Position numbers and translations under genes: made by a program
The notes under the pieces: model-generated
Told to the model about the DNA's origin: nothing
Seen by the model: the letters and a program-made list of their open reading frames with translations, nothing else
Databases searched by the model: none
Part shown: one piece after another, positions 1-5,057 of the stretch
Numbering within the stretch: the first letter of the stretch is position 1
Layout: each line of letters opens with the position of its first letter
DNA from: an uncultured Sphingorhabdus sp.
GTDB taxonomy: Bacteria; Pseudomonadota; Alphaproteobacteria; Sphingomonadales; Sphingomonadaceae
Assembly (NCBI GenBank): GCA_937873665.1
Contig: CALMYW010000193.1
Span: forward strand, 1-5,057
DNA: 5,057 nucleotides
Direction of reading: 5' to 3'

Positions 1-57
1 GAGCTTGGTGCATGGCATGATACAAATCAACTTGAGTTCAGACAAAGAGCGATATGA
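1..57 (+). CDS. Possible C-terminal tail of an upstream gene (partial, 5' end outside window)
   Basis: One forward frame is open from base 1 and ends at TGA 55-57, giving an 18-residue tail that ends in QRAI. Its stop overlaps the ATG at 54 in an ATGA arrangement, the usual sign of translational coupling, and a similar one-base overlap occurs at the next junction (1442). That context is the only support. The piece is too short to recognise, and a second frame is also open across the same bases. No function can be given. The rest of the gene would lie to the left of the window. Confidence 0.35.
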   Translation, partial: ELGAWHDTNQLEFRQRAI

Positions 58-1442
58 TGAATTTAATAAAAGCGCCGTCATCGCTGGAAGCGGATTTTCT
101 GGACACAGCAAAAAGCAAGGGGCTGATCGGACTTTTGATCCTCTCTTGCGAACGTGGCGTCGATCTTGTGGGCGATGCCGAAGCATCAATGATTGCGATC
201 AAGGCGCTTCGATTGGCACGCCGTCAAGCAGATGTGCAGAGATTGGCAATAGAAGTGTCCCAGCGCCACATCGACAATCCTACGGTTGTTGCCGGTTGCA
301 TTCATGCGCTTCACCGGTGTGGTGCATGGGAAGAAGCGCTCGACGTGTTGGGGCAAGGCAAGTCAATCCGATCGATCAAGGCTGATACTAACTTGGCGGC
401 AGTTGAGGCCGATTGTCAATTTCATCGTGGGCGGTTTCGCCTCGCGCGACATTTAGCGAAAGCGATTAAGGCCAACCGCCTCGCGGGTCCCTACCGGACC
501 ATTCTTAATCGTCTTTTGGATACGCCGTTGCCGGCGATCTGTTCGGAGGCTGAAAGGATTGAGCATTTGTTTGACACGGGGGCGCTGGAAGAGGCAACGC
601 AGGCTTTTCATGCGTTTTTGCAGCAAACCCGGCATGGTGCTAAGCAGAAGGATGGTGTTCGCGATATTGAAAGCGCGAAATTTGCAGCTGCCTTCGACAT
701 GAAAGGAACCAATGCTGCAAAGACGAAGCCAACGGTTTCATTTTTGACCGATTCCATCGCCTTGCCGCGGCCTACCATCGGGGTGGCGATAGAAGATACC
801 TATCCATGGCTTACAAGAGAAAGACTGTCGGCGGCCTTGGGCCGAAAAATCGGTGTGCAGATCAATTGTACACGTGGTAGCACCATGCGCGATGCGCGAG
901 AGTCCATCCAGGCTATCGCACCCAGCGATGCGCTGGTGCTACAGATGGGCATCGTTGATTGCGCGCCTCGCATCTTCTCAGACACAGACGTAAAAGGCAT
1001 ACGTGCAATCTACGGTGATCCGACTGCGGAGGCCATAGTTACACTTGGTTCAATTCATCGCCGCCTTTTGCAGGGAGCACGGACCGAATCCGTTTACGTA
1101 TCGTTGAAGGATTTCGAGCGTTTTCTGATCGAAATTCTCGAATTTGCCGTGCCGCGTCATAAGACAATTGTGGTAGTCAATATCGTCGGCCCCGGACACG
1201 GTGGCAGCCAAAAGAAAGTCGGCGCCTTCGCGGAAAATATTGCGGAGTATAATCTTGTCTTGTCGAAAGCGGCTGAACGCTTCAATTGCGACTTTGTTGA
1301 CTTGAATAGTATACTCTGGGGAAGAGCCGATGCATCGCGGTGTTTCTCGGGCGATAATTATCATTATAATGGAATGGGCCATATCGTCTGCGCGGATACG
1401 CTAAGTTCTAGACTTCTGCCAAAACTGAAGATGCTGACGTAG
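54..1442 (+). CDS. Two-domain protein: TPR-like helical N-terminus plus SGNH/GDSL hydrolase-like C-terminal domain
   Basis: This 462-residue protein has two parts. Residues about 10-200 are Ala/Leu/Arg-rich helices with TPR-like spacing (for example around AWEEALDVL at 91-99), probably a protein-binding scaffold. Residues about 226-455 match the SGNH hydrolase blocks. Block I is TDSIALPRP with Ser234. Block II is RGST with Gly275. Block III is GIVDCAPR at 299-306, with Val where the classical Asn sits. Block V is GDNYHYNGMGH with Asp434 and His437. The family includes esterases, O-acetyl hydrolases and acyltransferases, and members of this subtype occur in polysaccharide loci (from memory). 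No signal peptide or membrane helix is visible, so a cytoplasmic location is likely. ATG 54 is followed by a second ATG at 57. AAAGAG at 44-49 is a weak ribosome site, and the frame has a stop at 18-20, so the start cannot lie far upstream. The stop TAG shares its last base with the next start. The substrate is unknown. Confidence 0.85.
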   Translation: MMNLIKAPSSLEADFLDTAKSKGLIGLLILSCERGVDLVGDAEASMIAIKALRLARRQADVQRLAIEVSQRHIDNPTVVAGCIHALHRCGAWEEALDVLGQGKSIRSIKADTNLAAVEADCQFHRGRFRLARHLAKAIKANRLAGPYRTILNRLLDTPLPAICSEAERIEHLFDTGALEEATQAFHAFLQQTRHGAKQKDGVRDIESAKFAAAFDMKGTNAAKTKPTVSFLTDSIALPRPTIGVAIEDTYPWLTRERLSAALGRKIGVQINCTRGSTMRDARESIQAIAPSDALVLQMGIVDCAPRIFSDTDVKGIRAIYGDPTAEAIVTLGSIHRRLLQGARTESVYVSLKDFERFLIEILEFAVPRHKTIVVVNIVGPGHGGSQKKVGAFAENIAEYNLVLSKAAERFNCDFVDLNSILWGRADASRCFSGDNYHYNGMGHIVCADTLSSRLLPKLKMLT

Positions 1443-2896
1443 TGGTTCGTTCGATGTCGCAATTAAACGCCGCCCCCAATCCCCTGCCCACGACGAGACA
1501 ACTGCCTTTTTTTGTCGCAGCGTGGGTGCGCGACGTACGAATGGCGTGTTTGGCAGGGAATAAACCGGGGGGGATTGCCAAGATGGCCGAAATGCCTGCC
1601 GCGGCATGGCAAGAGCCATCGGCTCTTCGCGCGTTGATTACTCCCGTCGGTCGGTTGGATTTACGCTGGGTGCAATTGCGGTTGTGGTTGGGATTGGTAA
1701 GCCTGCCAGATGCAATTGATGACGATCATTTGGCGCGTTTGCTGCGTGTTTGCGCGGATACTGTAACGACGCGGAACAGAAACGGACCCAGCACTCCTGC
1801 GGAAAAGAAGGCGTTTTTTGATCAATTTATCACTTATTGCCTTTCCCGAGATCTTTCACGCCGCTCGTGCACCGACCTTCTCAAGATCTGCGCCTATTGC
1901 GATCCCCGTGCCGCAGATAATCGGCTCGCGCAAATTTTCGAAAAGACCCATGAAGTTCTGATGCCAAACCATCTCGAAGCTTTGGTTGCGGCAAGTACAC
2001 AATTTCGGCAAGGTTGGCTTGTCGCTCTTTATGGCTATAGTTTGAGGCACAAGCGCTTTGAAACAGGCGAATGGGCCGCCCGTCATATTTTTAAGGCATC
2101 ACCAACTGCGGCATCACAATTTCGTTTATGTGATGTATTATTAAGGCGCGGCGACGTTCGGAACGTATTAACACAAATTGCGGCGGGCATCCTGGATGGA
2201 CTTGACATCACGCTTGTCAAACAGATCGTGAAACGTCTTTTGACTTTGAATATTGCATTCTCCAAAATTGCCCGACTTATGTCCACGGAAGTTGCCGTGA
2301 CTCTATTTCTCGATTGGGCAATTAACAGTGAAGAATACCCGGCGCGTCTGACTCTTATCGATGTTATTTGCGAACGCTCACCTGAACAAATATATTTCGA
2401 GTGCGCGAGATTCATCGCATGCACTGGATCAGTAGGGGGCCAAGCCCTCCTTGAGCTTGCAAGACTGCTTTCCAACAAAAACACGACAGGGTTTCGCGTT
2501 GCAGAAGTTCTGGTTCCGTTGTCCTCGGGGCAGTGGGCGCAGGCACATGTAACAATGGCCAAACAAGGATCAACGTCAGTTGATTTGGTGCGGTTTGCCG
2601 CCACTCAGGTGGTGGGGCAAGTCCTACCCTGGCATGCGTTGGTTTCCGGTCTCTTGAAATCACCGCCTGTTGTCAGTTCGACTGAAATAGATGCTGTAAT
2701 CAGCTTTCGTGCGATTTCTCCGCGCCGCCGTTCCGCCGGGGCCTTCACATCCGATGGGGTGCCACGACGGCGCAGGAGCGTATGGATGGCGTGTTGGAAA
2801 TCAACGATATCGGCTCCGTACACAATTCTGAGCAAGATTTTGCCAGTGCACGCTTATCGAGTGAAGTTGCTGGCTATGCGACGCCTTATCTGGTGA
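1442..2896 (+). CDS. Unrecognised, probably all-helical (repeat-like) protein; 3' end likely frameshifted
   Basis: I do not recognise this 484-residue product. Residues about 25-400 are rich in Leu, Ala and Arg in amphipathic helices with Cys scattered through, for example CTDLLKICAYCDP at 143-155. This suggests a TPR- or HEAT-like solenoid rather than an enzyme, and no catalytic motif, signal peptide or membrane segment is seen. GTG 1442 overlaps the previous TAG by one base. ATG 1454, four codons later, is an equally plausible start. Up to about residue 422 (VISF) the protein looks natural. After that it turns into Arg-rich runs (PRRRSAG, PRRRRSV) and then a Trp/Cys/Arg tail, all within the 5' part of the glycosyltransferase gene, with which it overlaps by 115 bases. 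That tail looks like translation in the wrong frame. A one-base deletion near 2686-2780 would explain it, either by removing the real stop or by splitting a helical-repeat/glycosyltransferase fusion. T7 and G7 runs lie near its start. Confidence 0.7.
   Translation: MVRSMSQLNAAPNPLPTTRQLPFFVAAWVRDVRMACLAGNKPGGIAKMAEMPAAAWQEPSALRALITPVGRLDLRWVQLRLWLGLVSLPDAIDDDHLARLLRVCADTVTTRNRNGPSTPAEKKAFFDQFITYCLSRDLSRRSCTDLLKICAYCDPRAADNRLAQIFEKTHEVLMPNHLEALVAASTQFRQGWLVALYGYSLRHKRFETGEWAARHIFKASPTAASQFRLCDVLLRRGDVRNVLTQIAAGILDGLDITLVKQIVKRLLTLNIAFSKIARLMSTEVAVTLFLDWAINSEEYPARLTLIDVICERSPEQIYFECARFIACTGSVGGQALLELARLLSNKNTTGFRVAEVLVPLSSGQWAQAHVTMAKQGSTSVDLVRFAATQVVGQVLPWHALVSGLLKSPPVVSSTEIDAVISFRAISPRRRSAGAFTSDGVPRRRRSVWMACWKSTISAPYTILSKILPVHAYRVKLLAMRRLIW
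2774..2778 (+). promoter_or_regulatory. Candidate ribosome binding site for the glycosyltransferase gene
   Basis: AGGAG lies 3 bases before ATG 2782. The spacing is shorter than usual, but it is the best Shine-Dalgarno match at any of the gene starts here. No ATG, GTG or TTG occurs in this frame between the stop at 2683-2685 and 2782. If the glycosyltransferase is translated on its own, 2782 is therefore the first possible common start, and ribosomes would load from within gene 2. If genes 2 and 3 were once a single frame, the match is a coincidence. Confidence 0.45.
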
Positions 2897-4494
2897 CGCA
2901 ACCAGGCAATCCATTTCAGCGGGCTTATTGCGATGAAACGATCGGCCTGTGCCTTGATGATCGATTATTTTCGGGCGTGAAGGCAAGAGCTGCGCTTCTC
3001 GAGCAATTGCGCGCCCGCAATGTCAAACGCGTTTCAATTCTGGGGACAATAAACCGTCTGCTCCACAGTGTCGAGCTAGCGCATTTTTTGACTGTGCTCG
3101 GTTTTGAAGTGGTATGGGGCCTAGATTACGCCCTTCCGCAGGGTTGGAACGTGTTGGTCGAAGCCTTCGCGGATCCTTTAAAAGATTCAGAGGCCTGCGT
3201 TCTGGCTCTCGCCCAGTTTGAATTGGGCGAGGGTGAAACAGACCCTCTTGCGTTGCCAGATGAGCACGAGGCTTCTCGGAAAGATCGTCTAGGTAAAACA
3301 CTGATTGTTTGCAGCTTGAGCGACCCGAGTTACTTCACAGCCTCTGTTGCACTCTGCCGTTCATTGTTGGCTGAAGGAGACTTTGACGTTTATAACGGCG
3401 GTGGTGGGGGATCGTTCGCATTTGCTACACGTACTGGGTTTACTCCAATTGAATTGGATGAGGATAGTGATAATTCTGCAGTCCTGAGCGTAGAGAATGC
3501 GATTCGGTATTGCTTTGATAGACTTGCGAAATACAGAGACGATAATCCATTGCGGCCTTGGTTCGTCGGTTCAATCTCACGCCTTCTGTCAGCTGGACGC
3601 GTCGGACTTGCGCTAGACAGGGCGCATGATATTCGCATCAGAAAAGCATTAGGCGATGCTCGACGTCTTATCACGATCCCTGGGCGCATGACTTGCGCAC
3701 GATCTGCAACGCTACGCGCGCGATCTGCCGGCATGCCAACGCTGGATGTTCAAGCCTTCTTCATATCGGCACATCCACGCTATCGGCCAAGCTTGGCTGA
3801 TGCCTATTGTGCAATCACACAAGACCAGCTGGACATTTATCGTGCCAAAGTCCCACCAAGCTGGCAGCGCCTTGTACGTGTGGGTTCGCTGGTGATCGAC
3901 GAAAATTTGAGAAATTTGTCGGCGCGCATGTCTGAAATTTCTCCGAGAGAGGAGCATGCTATTAAGCACGTGATTTACTGTGCGCAGCATGGTGAAGGCG
4001 AAGACAGTGATGAAGCGATGCGCTTCATGATGGAAGCTGTTCGTGTATCTCTTGCATCCCGCTTGACCATCAAATTGCATCCCCGCTCGCCGATATCGGC
4101 GGTGGAGACGGTCCAACGGTTAATAGGTAAAGAATACACCGATCTGGTAAATGTTCAGCGCGATGGCAATATCTACGACATTATTGCAAACGCTAATCTG
4201 ATTGTCACACGTTACTCAAATGTAGGTCTTGAGGCGGCTGTACTTGGCCGACCGGTTTTATCTATCAATACGACAGGGGCGGACTACGTCGTCGATCTGC
4301 ACACGATGGGTCTGGCGGAGCGAGCAGACTCGCAAGACACAGCCACAGAATTCACGCGCCGACTTTTGTTCGACGTTGACTTTCAAGCCGACCATCGCGC
4401 CCGCCAGGAGGCCTATTTTCGCAGAAACCCGGAACTGCGCTCAAATAGGACTGCGGACAACATCATCAACGTGCTGAACAGCCTCAGCGTATAA
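2782..4494 (+). CDS. GT-B-fold glycosyltransferase-like protein of surface polysaccharide type
   Basis: The 570-residue product has three parts. Residues about 35-150 form an extra N-terminal alpha/beta domain (VKRVSILGT at 81-89). Residues about 172-370 look like the N-terminal Rossmann domain of a GT-B enzyme, beginning TLIVCSLSDPSYF and holding a five-glycine loop at 206-210. Residues about 395-530 look like the nucleotide-sugar-binding C-terminal domain, with KLHPR at 431-435 and a helix-strand-helix segment at 464-492 containing ANLIVTRYSNVGLEA. Glu484 is in the place of the conserved acidic residue. The HPR and SNVGLEA motifs resemble CDP-glycerol glycerophosphotransferases, UDP-GlcNAc 2-epimerases and capsule glycosyltransferases (family knowledge, not a search). 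It would transfer a sugar or sugar phosphate to a glycan or protein in the cytoplasm; donor and acceptor are unknown. No membrane segment is visible. It is the last gene before the IS remnants. ATG 2782 has AGGAG 3 bases upstream, but the true coding region may begin further left, in gene 2. Confidence 0.8.
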   Translation: MDGVLEINDIGSVHNSEQDFASARLSSEVAGYATPYLVTQPGNPFQRAYCDETIGLCLDDRLFSGVKARAALLEQLRARNVKRVSILGTINRLLHSVELAHFLTVLGFEVVWGLDYALPQGWNVLVEAFADPLKDSEACVLALAQFELGEGETDPLALPDEHEASRKDRLGKTLIVCSLSDPSYFTASVALCRSLLAEGDFDVYNGGGGGSFAFATRTGFTPIELDEDSDNSAVLSVENAIRYCFDRLAKYRDDNPLRPWFVGSISRLLSAGRVGLALDRAHDIRIRKALGDARRLITIPGRMTCARSATLRARSAGMPTLDVQAFFISAHPRYRPSLADAYCAITQDQLDIYRAKVPPSWQRLVRVGSLVIDENLRNLSARMSEISPREEHAIKHVIYCAQHGEGEDSDEAMRFMMEAVRVSLASRLTIKLHPRSPISAVETVQRLIGKEYTDLVNVQRDGNIYDIIANANLIVTRYSNVGLEAAVLGRPVLSINTTGADYVVDLHTMGLAERADSQDTATEFTRRLLFDVDFQADHRARQEAYFRRNPELRSNRTADNIINVLNSLSV

Positions 4495-4535
4495 AGTGGC
4501 CTGTTGAGCTCAGGGCTCATGGCTGAGGGATCGCC

Positions 4536-4935
4536 TGAACCACCCTGGGTTTGCCGGAGGGCGGATTGCTTGAGTCCTACGCGGCCAATTCGAGGTTCTC
4601 AAGGGCGGCGTCGTAGTTCGCTTCCGCCTCGGCTGGCGGTATGTCGCCGATCGGCTCCAGCAGGCGCTGGTGGTTGAACCAATCAACCCATTCGAGGGTC
4701 TTGTGCTCCACCGCCGCGAAGGACTTCCACGGCGCAAGCCGGTGGATGACTTCGGTCTTGAACAGCCCGATCACGGTTTCGGCGAGCGCATTGTCATCAC
4801 TGTCCCCGACGCTGCCGACGCAGCGATCGACGCCGGCTTCGGCGAGCCGTTGCGTGTAGCGGATGCTGACATATTGCGATCCGCGGTCCGCATGATGAAT
4901 GAGGCTGTCGGTCGGCCTGCGGGCATGCAGAGCCG
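4536..4935 (-). mobile_element. IS3-family insertion sequence remnant, 3' portion
   Basis: The stretch keeps the end of an IS3-family element read on the - strand: the last third of orfB, its stop, and about 40 bases of 3' flank. The outer end is probably at 4536, where TGAACCACCCTGGG starts with the TG dinucleotide typical of IS3 ends and resembles the terminal repeats of the rhizobial IS3/IS51-type copies I know (from memory). The match to transposase stops near 4935, where a different sequence begins, so orfA, most of orfB and the other terminal repeat are missing or lie beyond the window. It is visibly GC-richer than the genes to its left, which marks it as foreign to the locus. The outer boundary is uncertain by a few bases. 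Confidence 0.75.
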
Positions 4936-4936
4936 G
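4577..4936 (-). pseudogene. IS3-family transposase OrfB, C-terminal fragment (DDE integrase fold)
   Basis: Reading right to left from about 4936, the fragment gives roughly 119 residues ending at the TAG 4579-4577. It begins ALHARRP, then HHADRGSQYVS with the second catalytic Asp. The third acidic residue lies in DNALAE 36 positions later, matching the D(35)E spacing of the IS3 family. The end is the usual EWVDWFNHQRLLEP and PPAEAE block. The first catalytic Asp and the HTH-bearing N-terminal part are absent, so it cannot act alone. One change at a conserved spot is GDSDDN, where the family usually has GDSYDN, in line with decay. The frame stays open to an ATG at 5023, but those first 29 or so residues are not transposase. 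They are out-of-frame sequence from the neighbouring elements, so the apparent 148-residue protein is an artefact of the junction. Confidence 0.85.
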
Positions 4937-4965
4937 GACTGTCCGGGATTTTGTGTCCGGGGCCC
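4936..4965. repeat. Possible IS256-type terminal repeat fragment between two IS remnants
   Basis: This is a 30-base segment that belongs neither to the IS3 orfB on its left nor, apparently, to the IS630 end on its right. It starts GGGACTGTCCGGGATTTTGT and carries GTCCGGG twice in direct orientation (4941-4947 and 4955-4961). GGGACTGTCC followed by an AT-rich patch resembles the outer ends of IS256-family elements (from memory). If so, the element's end is at about 4936 and its body was interrupted after about 30 bases. It could instead be part of the IS630 element's own end. The identification is tentative. Confidence 0.35.
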
Positions 4966-5057
4966 TAGAGCACGGCGACATTAGGCGGAAACATATCCTG
5001 AGTTTCTGAAATAGTTCGCGCATTCTTTGGGGGAGAAGAGGTCGAGGAGTTCGCCGA
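4966..5057 (-). mobile_element. IS630-family insertion sequence, one end only (continues past the window)
   Basis: The segment holds the last codons of an IS630-type transposase on the - strand and a short non-coding end, TGTCGCCGTGCTCTAG in the element's own reading. IS630 elements insert at TA, and the TA at 4966-4967 is the natural candidate for the target dinucleotide. No matching opposite terminal repeat can be seen, since it would lie to the right of the window. The exact edge is inferred. Confidence 0.55.
4981..5055 (-). CDS. IS630-family transposase, C-terminal end (partial, 5' part outside window)
   Basis: On the - strand this frame is open from the window edge to TAA at 4983-4981. 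It gives 24 residues starting GELLDLFSPKECANYF and ending SGYVSA. An FSPxECxNYFRxxGY ending is characteristic of IS630-family DDE transposases of alphaproteobacteria (family knowledge). The DDE residues lie upstream, out of view, so I cannot tell whether the gene is intact. It is too short for ordinary ORF calling. A different frame of the same bases supplies the spurious N-terminus of the neighbouring IS3 fragment's open frame. Confidence 0.7.
   Translation of the reverse strand, partial: GELLDLFSPKECANYFRNSGYVSA

Noticed and set aside
5..385. A 126-residue + strand open frame at the left edge
   Set aside because: It runs almost wholly inside the SGNH gene in another frame and its sequence after the first 30 or so residues is Arg/Ser/Cys-rich shadow. 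Its first part could belong to an upstream gene, but nothing supports the continuation.
2083..2604. A 173-residue - strand open frame
   Set aside because: It is antisense to gene 2, which has the better protein composition. The antisense product is Thr/Arg/Cys-rich with no motif.
2701..2725. Programmed -1 frameshift signal between genes 2 and 3
   Set aside because: No slippery heptamer in the gene 2 frame and no clear downstream stem-loop were seen, so mutation, sequencing error or an ordinary overlapping start is more likely.
4509..4527. Possible terminator hairpin after the glycosyltransferase gene (CTCAG / CTGAG)
   Set aside because: The stem is five base pairs with a nine-base loop and no T run follows, so it does not look like a rho-independent terminator. 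Bases 4495-4535 show nothing else.
4670..4984. A 104-residue + strand open frame (and a shorter one at 4641-4859)
   Set aside because: Both are antisense to the well-conserved IS3 orfB fragment and cross the joint between two elements.
4577..5023. A single intact 148-residue transposase
   Set aside because: Only the part left of about 4936 is IS3 orfB. The N-terminal 29 residues come from the IS630 end read in the wrong frame plus the 30-base spacer, and the first catalytic Asp is missing.

Overview
The window reads as the end of a surface-glycan (or protein-glycosylation) gene cluster, all on the + strand, running into a patch of broken insertion sequences on the - strand. The codon usage, the moderate GC of the genes, the GC-richer IS remnants and the IS types suggest an alphaproteobacterium (rhizobial, rhodospirillal or sphingomonad type). 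That is inference; nothing here fixes the genus.

From 1 to 4494 three large genes are packed head to tail. The first (54-1442) encodes an alpha-helical, TPR-like N-terminal half joined to an SGNH/GDSL hydrolase-like domain with the Ser, Gly and Asp-x-x-His catalytic blocks. Its stop codon shares one base with the GTG start of the second gene (1442-2896), an unrecognised, probably all-helical protein. The third (2782-4494) carries an N-terminal extra domain and a two-domain GT-B-like glycosyltransferase, related by its motifs to the CDP-glycerol transferase / UDP-GlcNAc 2-epimerase type proteins of capsule loci. A possible fourth gene ends at the left edge (TGA 55-57, overlapping the ATG of gene 1). 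The lack of intergenic space suggests one transcript with coupled translation.

The junction of genes 2 and 3 is odd. They overlap by 115 bases, and the last 60 or so residues of gene 2 look like out-of-frame translation. Either gene 2 has lost its natural stop through a frameshift, or genes 2 and 3 are the halves of one ancestral helical-repeat plus glycosyltransferase protein of about 1000 residues.

From about 4536 to the right edge lie mobile-element remains. First comes the 3' part of an IS3-family element (orfB with only the last two DDE residues). Next is a 30-base stretch that looks like an IS256-type terminal repeat. Last is the end of an IS630-type transposase, cut by the window edge. 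The order suits nested insertion (IS3, then IS256-like, then IS630), which predicts that the missing halves lie beyond the window. I see no RNA gene, CRISPR array, clear promoter or rho-independent terminator. The candidate for something undescribed is the gene trio TPR-SGNH, helical protein and GT-B enzyme, probably cooperating in making or modifying a surface glycan.
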